Assembly (NCBI GenBank): GCA_964506505.1
Contig: CAZDKY010000035.1
Span: 1 to 54,149 of the forward strand
Reading direction: 5' to 3'
Length of the DNA stretch: 54,149 nt
DNA from: M55B129 sp964506505
GTDB lineage: Bacteria; Bacillota; Dethiobacteria; DTU022
In this document: in pieces, positions 45,939-53,554 of the stretch
How the letters are laid out: each line of letters opens with the position of its first letter
Numbering within the stretch: the stretch's first letter is position 1
Position numbers and translations under genes: made by a program
The notes under the pieces: generated by a model
Told to the model about the DNA's origin: nothing
The model's input: the letters and a program-made list of their open reading frames with translations, nothing else
Database searches by the model: none

Positions 45939-46817
45939 ATGATCGGCTACAATGGACAATCAGAGACAGGCAGGATCGAATCAATTCTGATGAAAAGCCC
46001 CGCCCGAGCCTGGCTGGGCCAGGAGAATGTTAACCGACAATGGCAGCAACTCCATTACCCCGAAAAACCGGACTTTGAAAAAGCACTGCTGGAATACAAC
46101 CAGTTTGCAGCGATTATCGAAAAAAACGTGCCCGAGGTTCACTATCTGCCTGAAGACGAAATAACCGGGCTGGATTCAATTTACACACACGATCCCATCC
46201 TGATTACCAAAAAAGGTGCTATTCTATGCAACATGGGAAAAAGGGAAAGAAAAACTGAGCCTCAGACGATCAGCGCCTTCTTTAAGAATTTGGGCATCCC
46301 CATTCTCGGGACCATCGAGGAGCCGGGCACAATTGAAGGAGGAGACGTGGTCTGGTTCGACGACAATACCGTAGCTGTCGGTCTCAGTTACCGCACAAAC
46401 TGTGAAGGTGTCGCTCAACTGAAGAAATTAACCGCCGGTTTGGTCGATGAAATCATCGAAGTGCCGCTGCCCCACTGGAACGGACCGGAGGAATGCTTGC
46501 ATTTAATGTCTTTGATAAGCCCTGTTGATCGCGACCTGGCAGTAGTTTATTCAAAACTGATGACAGTACCTTTCCGTAATCTGCTTCTGCAAAAAGGCAT
46601 CGAGATGGTGGAAGTGCCGGATGAAGAATATGATACCTTCGGCTGCAATGTCCTGGCTATAGCACCAAGGGTTTGTGTTATGATTGCTGGAAATACACGC
46701 ACAAAAACAGCTCTTAAAAAAGAAGGCGCTACCGTCTACGAATACCCCGGTGAAGATGTTTCAATCAAAGGAGGAGGCGGTCCAACCTGCCTGACAAGGC
46801 CTATTTTAAGGGTTTGA
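45939..46817 (+). CDS. Dimethylarginine dimethylaminohydrolase (DDAH)-like enzyme
   Basis: Member of the guanidino-group modifying superfamily (DDAH / arginine deiminase / amidinotransferase), 292 residues. The probable catalytic set is in place: D85 (IYTHD), E133 and D136 (IEGGD), H188 (ECLHLM) and nucleophile C284 (GGGGPTCLTRP). The length and the compact N-terminus fit COG1834-type DDAH better than arginine deiminase, which is over 400 residues. DDAH hydrolyses N-omega-methylated arginine to citrulline plus methylamine or dimethylamine. Start at ATG 45939 with GGGGAGG five bases upstream. The neighbour is the dimethylamine methyltransferase operon on the opposite strand, a fitting consumer of the product. 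A citrulline- or agmatine-related activity cannot be excluded. Confidence 0.75.
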   Translation: MIGYNGQSETGRIESILMKSPARAWLGQENVNRQWQQLHYPEKPDFEKALLEYNQFAAIIEKNVPEVHYLPEDEITGLDSIYTHDPILITKKGAILCNMGKRERKTEPQTISAFFKNLGIPILGTIEEPGTIEGGDVVWFDDNTVAVGLSYRTNCEGVAQLKKLTAGLVDEIIEVPLPHWNGPEECLHLMSLISPVDRDLAVVYSKLMTVPFRNLLLQKGIEMVEVPDEEYDTFGCNVLAIAPRVCVMIAGNTRTKTALKKEGATVYEYPGEDVSIKGGGGPTCLTRPILRV

Positions 46818-46885
46818 TATTTTTAAGCTCATGGGAGATCAATGGCTGAAATCGATGATCAAAAAAATGATCCAGATTATTGATA

Positions 46886-46925
46886 AGCCCCTATACACAG
46901 CTACTGGTTGGCTACGATAGGGGCT
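46886..46925. terminator. Bidirectional terminator between convergent genes
   Basis: A perfect 9-bp stem AGCCCCTAT (46886-46894) / ATAGGGGCT (46917-46925) lies between the plus-strand DDAH-like gene and the minus-strand UPF0173 gene. T-tracts are short on both sides, so it is moderate in either direction. Confidence 0.65.
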
Positions 46926-46974
46926 TTCATTTGCATTTAAAAAAACGGAACCATTCACAGGAAAATTAATAAAG

Positions 46975-47646
46975 TTAGAAGATATGCTGTTCTCCCGGCG
47001 AAAGGACAATACATTTACTACCGGTTTTATCTTCCACCTTCTTCTTGAATTCTTCAGGATCTGCCTCGATGAGGGGCCAGGTATTGTAGTGGAAGGGGAT
47101 AACCTCTCTGGCCTGCAGAAAAGAAGCGGCCATCACGGCATCGTCAATGCCCATTGTGAAATTGTCCCCGATGGGCAGGAGGGCCAGGTCGAGAGAATCA
47201 AGTTCACCGATTAACTTCATATCGCTAAAAAGCGCCGTGTCACCGGCAAAATATATCTTCTTCCCATAATAGTCAACGACAAAACCGCAGGCATGACCGC
47301 CGGGTATTCCCGAACCGTGAAAAGCGAGGGTCAGCTTAACCGTCCCAAATTGGAACTGATGTCTTCCTCCCAGATGCTGCCCGTGGGCAGCTAGGCCATT
47401 TTCGCCCGCCTGACCGGCAATTTCGGCTGTTGATATGATCGTCGCTTCTTCCCTTTTGGCAATTTCATATGTATCACCCAGATGGTCAAAATGAGCATGG
47501 GAAACTAAAATGTAATCGGCTCCAATTTCTTCAAGCTTCATGGAGGCCTGAGGATTGCCGGTAATATAGGGATCAAAAAGCAGGGTTTCCTTTCCTTTAT
47601 CCCTTAACCGGAAAGCTGCATGGCCAAGGAAAGTTAGTATAGGCAT
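46975..47646 (-). CDS. UPF0173 metallo-beta-lactamase-fold hydrolase (UlaG-like)
   Basis: 223 residues with the metal-binding HAHFDH at 50-55, a further histidine in FHGSGIPGGHACG, the bridging aspartate in YFAGDTALF, and a late histidine in VIPFHYNTWP. The family includes lactonases such as UlaG, but most members have no known substrate. AAGGAGG lies 7 bases before the ATG, and the gene begins 29 bases after the mttB stop, so it is the last gene of the mtbB-mttB operon. A role in methylamine metabolism is possible but unproven. Confidence 0.85.
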   Translation of the reverse strand: MPILTFLGHAAFRLRDKGKETLLFDPYITGNPQASMKLEEIGADYILVSHAHFDHLGDTYEIAKREEATIISTAEIAGQAGENGLAAHGQHLGGRHQFQFGTVKLTLAFHGSGIPGGHACGFVVDYYGKKIYFAGDTALFSDMKLIGELDSLDLALLPIGDNFTMGIDDAVMAASFLQAREVIPFHYNTWPLIEADPEEFKKKVEDKTGSKCIVLSPGEQHIF

Positions 47647-47675
47647 AGTAAAACCTCCTTCTGGTATGGTAAATT

Positions 47676-49160
47676 TTATTTATTAACCGGGGATTTTATG
47701 ACCAGTTCTTCTTCCCTTTCACTGATAATTGATAAAAGCCTTTTATGAACCAGGTCGGGCAGCGGTTCCGGGCGATGATGCTCCAATATTTCTCTCGCCT
47801 TTTCATCACAGGCCCGGGTAAGGTCTTTGGCTCCGCTGTCATTCCAAAACTGCCGCATCCGGCGATCGATTAACCGGCTTTCGGAAAGCTCTCGCATGTG
47901 CCTGTAGGTGTGCTCTTCGGCCAAAAAGTGCCCCCGGGCACCCACTTTTTTAATTACATCAACCGCCAGAGACTCGTCGTTAACCGGGATACCCTCAAGA
48001 ACTTTCCTGGTCATAGCAATGATCTCATTATCCATAACCAGTTGTCCGAAGCTCATGGTCAAACCCATCTCCAGCATCCCCCCGCCGTAGATCATATTGG
48101 CACCTGCCAATGCCGGCAGCAGGGAAGTCAGGGTTTTTTCATGGCCAGACTGAGCATCTGAAACCTTGCTGTCACCCTAAGTACCGGCAACATAACTGGG
48201 TAGCAGATAATAACGGGCCAGGATGGCCACAGCGGCACTTATTAAACCGAGCTCGGGGCAACCGACCGTTGCCGTCGCCTGTCGCATATCGATCATTGTG
48301 GTTGAACTGCCGTACATCACCGGTGCCCCCTTCCTGGTCAGCTGGGCCAGGACAATACCCCCGAGCACCTCCGCATTGTGGGTTACCAACGTCCCCGCCA
48401 GGGTGACCGGTGATGTAGCCCCGGCCATCGCCATGGAAAGAATATTCTGGGGCAGGTTAGCCCGCGCATATTCGATGATCGGCTCCCCGCAGCCTGCGGA
48501 AATGGTCAACGGGCTCTGGGGACAGGTACACCCGGAAACGATAGGCCTATCTTTAAGTTTTTCCTTTCCTCCGGCCACAGCCGCCGCCATTTCGATGAGC
48601 AGCTGGGCAGAGCGCTTATCGTGACAGGGCTGAGGGACGTGTTTCGTAGTGTTGGAAACGGTTATTTCATAGTTGTGCAGGCTTTCCATCTCCGGATGAA
48701 CATCACGCGGTGCCACAGTATTTTCCAGCATGTCATACTGATCCAGGGCGTCAACCAGCCTGGCCACGTTTCCCTTGTCGGCTTTGGTTGATTTGCGGTA
48801 TTCACCGCTGTAGGGATCGATAACCATCACGCCTTCCCCGAAAGGACAAAAATTGACCCTTCCGTTTTCAAGGACCAGATCATGCTTTGGATCCCGTCCG
48901 GCAAGGAATATTTTCTTCGGGGATGAAGTAATAGAATCTTCGACGATATGGGCGGGTATTTTTACATTTTTTCCTTGCCTGTCTACGATACAGCCTCCAC
49001 CATCGAAAATGTCCATGGCCTCATCGCTCTGGACATAGAGGCCGGCGTATTCCAGCACTTCCAGTGTAGCATCATGAATCATCTCCAGATCTGAATCATT
49101 GAACAAATTTAGACCACAGCCCATAAAAGAGCTTCTCCCAGCTATGGGGTTCCTTTTCAT
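47676..49160 (-). CDS. mttB: Trimethylamine methyltransferase MttB, pyrrolysine-containing (in-frame TAG)
   Basis: Transfers a methyl group from trimethylamine to a cognate corrinoid protein (MttC). An in-frame TAG at 48179-48177 interrupts the gene, and the frame continues to TAA at 47676. Read as pyrrolysine, the protein is about 494 residues, matching the roughly 495 of Methanosarcina MttB. The flanks SYVAGT-(TAG)-GDSKVSDAQSGHEKT match the archaeal active site closely. The TAG is codon 334 from the ATG at 49178, the position known for M. barkeri MttB. I prefer the ATG at 49160 because AAGGTGGAG lies just upstream, which makes it residue 328. The gene begins within about 25 bases of the mtbB stop. 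Its partner mttC is not in the window. Confidence 0.95.
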
Positions 49161-49181
49161 CTCTCCACCTTCTTTCATAGA

Positions 49182-50576
49182 TTAATAATGTAGTCCCGTT
49201 TTCTTCTTGAACTGTTCTACTGAGTTTATTTTTTGGCCCAGGAGTTCGGCTATCCGAATCTTGGCCCCAATACCTTTGGTTGCCCCCGGATCGGGCATGG
49301 GATAGCCCAGTCCCAGGTTCTTCCTTATTTCACGTATAACTGAGCAGTCACTCAGCTCCACAGTTGTGACACCCAATTTTTCAGCGACGTATTTTTTGGC
49401 TGCCTCTATTTTCAGGCCTCCGGATAGCTGCATTCTCATGACCAGATCTCCGGCCGTGCGAATACCGCCCATCCCAAAAGCCACTTCCTGTGTCGCTTCA
49501 TTGCCGAAAGGATCACCGGAACCCACCTATAAACCGTCGGCTTTTCCGATTTCAATCAGGGCCTTGGAAGCCCTGGAAACTGCGTCAGTCGGCGGAACGG
49601 GGGTCATGGGAGTAGCTCCCACACCCATACCCACATTGGCATGGACCGCTATATCGGCTGCTTCGCAGCACGCTTTAATAAAGGTAACAGCGCGAGCCAG
49701 GTTCCAGGGGAACGATCGATTGCTGCTGGTATTGACAACCGGCCCGAATATTGTTGCCCCCGCCTTCTCAGCCAGCTTGACCTGTTTATGGGGGTATAAA
49801 CCGGCCAGCCTGGTACCTTCATACTCCAGCTGCCCGTGCATGCCAAGAATAAACTCTCCGGCCATTCCCATTTCCATGCCGAAGCCCGGATATTTTCCCC
49901 TGATAATTCTGGCCGCTTCAAGAGCCGCCAGAAAATCAGCATCTCCCGAAGCGCCGCAGGTATCAAAATTCATCCCGTCCGCTCCGGCCTCATACATTCC
50001 GCTAGCTATGTAAACCATGTCTTTGACCGCCAGTTCGACCGCTTCCTCCTGTGCCCGTCTCGCTTCAGCAATCTTTACCCTGGGGAGCAGTTCGGACCAG
50101 TTATCAACTGGGCCGTCCGGCTTTGTATAAAGGCCCAGGTTTGGCATGGCTCCGTAGAGCACCGGCATGATCGTATTCAGCTGGACATTTTCCATAACTT
50201 TGGCTTCATCGTGCATAATAGCTTTCACCGACTTGTAGCTGTAGTCAATGTTCCCCAGGTCCAACGAATCAGCCGCAAGAACCTTTTCATGCACCTGGAT
50301 CGAGGTAGCCCGGTCAAGAGAGATATCGGCCTGATAATTGATTTTGAAAGCCCCTGAATCGGAAGAGGTAACAGTTTCCTTGCCCCGGGCGACACTGACA
50401 ATATTGACAGGTGTTACCACAATTTCATAGAGATAATCCAGTTCCTCCGCAGAGATGGAAGGAATTTTACCCCGGTCGGCGGCATCGGCTGTTCCTGCTG
50501 CCAGGTCGTTGCGGATCTCTTCCTCGTTCATGTAGATGCCCGACCCATCTCCCATCCTGGTAAAGTGTTTTTTCAC
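49182..50576 (-). CDS. mtbB: Dimethylamine methyltransferase MtbB, pyrrolysine-containing (in-frame TAG)
   Basis: Demethylates dimethylamine, passing the methyl group to the corrinoid protein MtbC. An in-frame TAG at 49529-49527 (codon 350) splits the gene; both halves are in one frame. Read through as pyrrolysine the protein is 464 residues, against about 467 for Methanosarcina MtbB with pyrrolysine near 356. The flanks IGKADGL-(TAG)-VGSGDPFGNE match the archaeal site. Other family segments are RMGDGSGIYM, GTADAADRGKIP, YGAMPNLGLYTKPDGP, GADGMNFDTCGASGD and GMAGEFILGMHG. The start is GTG at 50576 with AAAGGGG about 10 bases upstream. It is co-transcribed with mttB and the UPF0173 gene. Confidence 0.95.
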
Positions 50577-50591
50577 TGAACGACAACCCCT

Positions 50592-50858
50592 TTACGTTTT
50601 GATCAATGCATAATGTTCAAGATGCCCTTTCATCCCTGTCCCGAAGAAATCTTCTTCAAGATATTCAGGAGGCTCAGATCTGATTATTACTGAGAAAATT
50701 CCACCTTTGAAAAATGGGAGCACCTGCACTACTTCTCGATACCTTACGCCCACATCACAAGATGCTTCAGTCAGTTTTTCCAGAATTAGGACGGGAGATC
50801 CTTCTTTTTGCTTATACAAATCTTTATCTCTGAGGAATAATAAAGCCCTTTCCTTTGG
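50592..50858 (-). pseudogene. Short frame upstream of mtbB, possible gene remnant
   Basis: A frame open from just after a TGA (50861-50859) to TAA at 50592 encodes protein-like sequence, including KEGSPVLILEKLTEA and RYREVVQVLPFFKGG. Only a TTG at 50819 without a good SD could start it, and family-like sequence continues upstream of that TTG to the stop. EGSPVLILEKLT resembles the ligand-binding (UTRA) domain of GntR-type regulators, so this may be the tail of a decayed regulator of the methylamine operon. It lies 15 bases before mtbB. The assignment is weak; it could also be a small unrecognised protein. Confidence 0.35.
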
Positions 50859-50861
50859 TCA

Positions 50862-51501
50862 TTTTATAGTAATGGACAGTTTAAAATGCATCTGCTTTTT
50901 CCTTTTGAGGTTTTATCTTGTACTATAAATTATACACACTTTAAAATTTATCCTCCTTATTTATTATTACCATGTTTCTTATTGGATAAGAACTTGTCCC
51001 TATCGCCATGGAATTTCCGTGGCGTAGGATTAAGCTGTATTTGACCTGCTATCAGCTCTTTCTGTGTGCAGATCATTTTTCACTATGGTCAAACGTCTTA
51101 TTTGGTTCTTTAGCAACACCATATCCCGGTAGCCCTTATGCTATAAAGATATTGACCAGAACTATAAACAGTAGGCACCACAGTGTCTGAACATCACAGG
51201 GGAAGTGTACACTCTACTGCAAAGAAAAGTGAAATAGATCATTAATAGATATACCAGTAATAAAAATATTTTTAAAGACAGCCTCTTGATCTTCAGCACC
51301 GTCGCTGGTTTGGCTAGCTTGCACCTGCTGATGGGAAAAGGTATTATAAAAAGTAACAAAATCAAAAGGCAAGCAAAAATCGCAGTGTTAGGCTCACTGC
51401 CGTGTTGATGAAGAAAGCTGAACAAATAGATCAATAATATGGTAATTTTCGATATTTAATTATACATATAATAACAATATCATGCAAAAGGAGGAAAAGT
51501 T
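50862..51501. other. A+T-rich intergenic region before the NTF2-like gene
   Basis: About 640 bases with no supported gene. A minus-strand frame at 51162-51434 encodes a hydrophobic 90-residue sequence, but it starts with TTG, has no SD and ends in non-membrane sequence, so it is not called. TATAAT at about 50930 on the minus strand could serve the mtbB operon, but no matching -35 was found. No repeats were recognised. Confidence 0.4.
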
Positions 51502-51978
51502 TTGTCTGATAATAATTTAGAAATAAACCATCAAGAACAGATACTAGAAAAACTAACAGCTGATTCTGTTTTGACCTTATGGTCAAAAACATATAATACA
51601 GATGGAAAACCGGACTGGTCACATATATTTCCATATTATCATCCTGACATCATATTCCAGGACTCTATTCAAAGATTGCAAGGTATAGAAGACTTCAAAG
51701 CAATGTGCAATCGACTGACTAAAAGGTGCAAACAGCTGCAGATGGATATTTTCAACATAGCACAGAATTCAAACATAATCATTATGGACTGGAAGATGAC
51801 AATGATTTTTCGGAAATCACCAAGCACACCGATTTATGGATGCACAAGATTGACACTGCATGAAGATGGTCGGATCATCGAACAAAGAGATTATTATGAC
51901 CTGTGGGGAGATATTATAAACGGTATTCCAGGCTTTAGAAAATTGTATCGCTGGTTCATGGGTAAATTATTCGGCTGA
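51502..51978 (+). CDS. NTF2-like (SnoaL-type) domain protein
   Basis: 158 residues. It is predicted to form a single cone-shaped NTF2 fold: a helix with TLWSKTYNTDGKPDW, then HPDIIFQDSIQRLQGIEDFK, a typical segment in which the pocket is formed, and a beta-rich second half (TRLTLHEDGRIIEQRDYYDL). TTG start with AAAGGAGG 7 bases upstream. It forms an operon with the next SDR gene, 13 bases apart. Such pairs occur in gene sets linked to lipid or light/oxidative stress responses in other bacteria, but the substrate is unknown. The pair is more A+T-rich than the flanks, which may reflect transfer. Confidence 0.75.
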   Translation: MSDNNLEINHQEQILEKLTADSVLTLWSKTYNTDGKPDWSHIFPYYHPDIIFQDSIQRLQGIEDFKAMCNRLTKRCKQLQMDIFNIAQNSNIIIMDWKMTMIFRKSPSTPIYGCTRLTLHEDGRIIEQRDYYDLWGDIINGIPGFRKLYRWFMGKLFG

Positions 51979-51991
51979 TAAGGAGTAGAAG

Positions 51992-52927
51992 ATGAAAAAA
52001 ATAACTCTTCCAGACGAACTCATTTTTATAAAAAATAGAAATGCCGTACAGAAAAAAAGCAATGCTTCCATGAAAGGAAAGCACTGTGTTCTCACCGGGG
52101 CAACTTCAGGGGTTGGCCTGTCAGCATTAAAACATATAGCCCGTGGTGGAGCATCTATAATGATAGTTTGCCGTAACCCTGAAAAAGCTGAAACCGTGCG
52201 TGATGAAATTATGGGCTTATACAACACCCCGATCGATATTACGATTGCCAATCTGAGTTCATTGGATGAAGTGCGAAAAGCAGCGGATTCAATAAAGGCC
52301 AAATGCCCCCGAATTGATATTTTAATTAATTGTGCCGGTCTTTACACAACAAGAGCCACTTATACAAAAGAAGGTTTGGAAACCGTTTTCTGCGTTAATC
52401 ATCTCGCATCTTTTCTATTAACCAACTTACTGTTGCCCCGTTTAAAGGAAAGCAGCCCATCAAGAATTATCCAAATTAATTCAGAAGGACATCGTTTCAA
52501 TGGACTGGATCTGGACGATATCAACTGGAAGAAACGACGTTATAAGGGGTTGAAAGGATATGGCGCGTCTAAAACAGCACAGCTAATGACTGTATGGGAA
52601 ATGGCCGATCTACTGGAAGGGACAGGCGTTACGATTAACGCCATGCATCCGGGAGATGTTAAAACTAATATAGGACAAAATAATGGCTGGTTATACCGGT
52701 TCTATTCTAAGCACGTAACCAGACGATTTTTGAAAGATCCGGTTATCTCTGGAGAAGCAATATATTATCTGGCTGCGGATCCGGAGATGCAGAATGTCAG
52801 CGGCAAATTTTTTCATCTTACGGTTGAAGAAAAACCGGCTAAACATGCCCTTGACCGTAAAATGGGCAAAATGATTTACGATCTTAGCCTGCAGATGACA
52901 GGTTTAGCTAATATGCCCCAGCCCTGA
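51992..52927 (+). CDS. Short-chain dehydrogenase/reductase (SDR)
   Basis: 311 residues, NAD(P)-dependent. The cofactor loop is TGATSGVG at 35-42, NCAG is the structural motif, and the catalytic Tyr/Lys are in YGASK. The sequence resembles the retinol dehydrogenase/WW-domain oxidoreductase type of SDR (ETVFCVNHLASFLLTNLLLP, NAMHPGDVKTNIG). AAGGAG lies just before the ATG. It is translated with the upstream NTF2-like gene. The substrate is not predictable. Confidence 0.88.
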   Translation: MKKITLPDELIFIKNRNAVQKKSNASMKGKHCVLTGATSGVGLSALKHIARGGASIMIVCRNPEKAETVRDEIMGLYNTPIDITIANLSSLDEVRKAADSIKAKCPRIDILINCAGLYTTRATYTKEGLETVFCVNHLASFLLTNLLLPRLKESSPSRIIQINSEGHRFNGLDLDDINWKKRRYKGLKGYGASKTAQLMTVWEMADLLEGTGVTINAMHPGDVKTNIGQNNGWLYRFYSKHVTRRFLKDPVISGEAIYYLAADPEMQNVSGKFFHLTVEEKPAKHALDRKMGKMIYDLSLQMTGLANMPQP

Positions 52928-53053
52928 GCTTGCTTTTGTCCATTTCAGCCGCCAGTTTACCAGTCAAGATTGATATGGGGAGACCGGTATGGGGAAATTG
53001 TTTGAACAATAAACATGGTAATAGTACCTTTATATGAATCTGGAGCAGTAAAA

Positions 53054-53554
53054 CTAATCATCACTCAAAATAAAATCCTTGACCTGTGTTTCTATGTATT
53101 CCTTACCTGCGAATTTACCGGGTAGAGCGCTATGCAAAGCTATTCCCTCTATAAACTTGCCTCCTTTGTTTTCTATTATTTCTTTATACATATTGTGCAC
53201 CTTTTCACTACCTTTTCGCTGTACATCCGACTGGAACGTCACTACAATGACCTCTTTGCCGTAAAATTCTGTTTCCTCTACAAACCTTTTCATGGCTGGT
53301 GTCCCGTTACCTCCCCAAATCGGGGTCAACAAAAATAACTTTTTGCACCCTGCAGTTTTCTCCCATGGTTTTCCTTCCAACTTTGAGGATCTCTTTGCAA
53401 CCGCCTGATATCCGCTCTTCATGAATCCAAGCAAACCCTGGCGTCCCTTCGATTCTACCAATTCCACTAATTCAGCATTAAGTTTTTCGGCCAGAAATCC
53501 TGCGGCTGTTCTGGTATTATTGCTCCTTGAGTAAAAAACAACTGCTGCAGCCAT
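53054..53554 (-). CDS. Flavodoxin-like protein
   Basis: 166 residues with a flavodoxin fold: FMN phosphate loop YSRSNNTR after the first strand, then KKLFLLTPIWGGNGTPAMKR and VIVVTFQSDVQRKG. It may act as an electron carrier or a flavodoxin-type NAD(P)H:quinone reductase. Start at ATG 53554, with GAGGAGG 9 bases upstream; the frame is open to 53611, but that segment lacks an SD. The stop is TAG, and an in-frame TAA comes after seven further codons. Transcribed convergently with the SDR gene. Confidence 0.85.
   Translation of the reverse strand: MAAAVVFYSRSNNTRTAAGFLAEKLNAELVELVESKGRQGLLGFMKSGYQAVAKRSSKLEGKPWEKTAGCKKLFLLTPIWGGNGTPAMKRFVEETEFYGKEVIVVTFQSDVQRKGSEKVHNMYKEIIENKGGKFIEGIALHSALPGKFAGKEYIETQVKDFILSDD

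Noticed and set aside
47676..49178. Reading mttB as a pseudogene or as two separate genes
   Set aside because: Both parts are in one frame, only TAG separates them, conserved sequence continues directly across it, and the position equals the known pyrrolysine residue.
49182..50576. Reading mtbB as two genes, the second starting with GTG at 49526
   Set aside because: The GTG directly follows the TAG, has no SD, and the downstream part is the conserved C-terminal half of MtbB.
46818..50858. tRNA-Pyl (pylT) or other pyl genes near the methyltransferases
   Set aside because: No tRNA-like sequence with a CTA anticodon and no PylS/B/C/D-like frame was recognised in the window.
51162..51434. Small membrane protein on the minus strand
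   Set aside because: TTG start without SD, hydrophobic but low-complexity sequence, ends in unrelated residues; more likely a chance frame in A+T-rich DNA.
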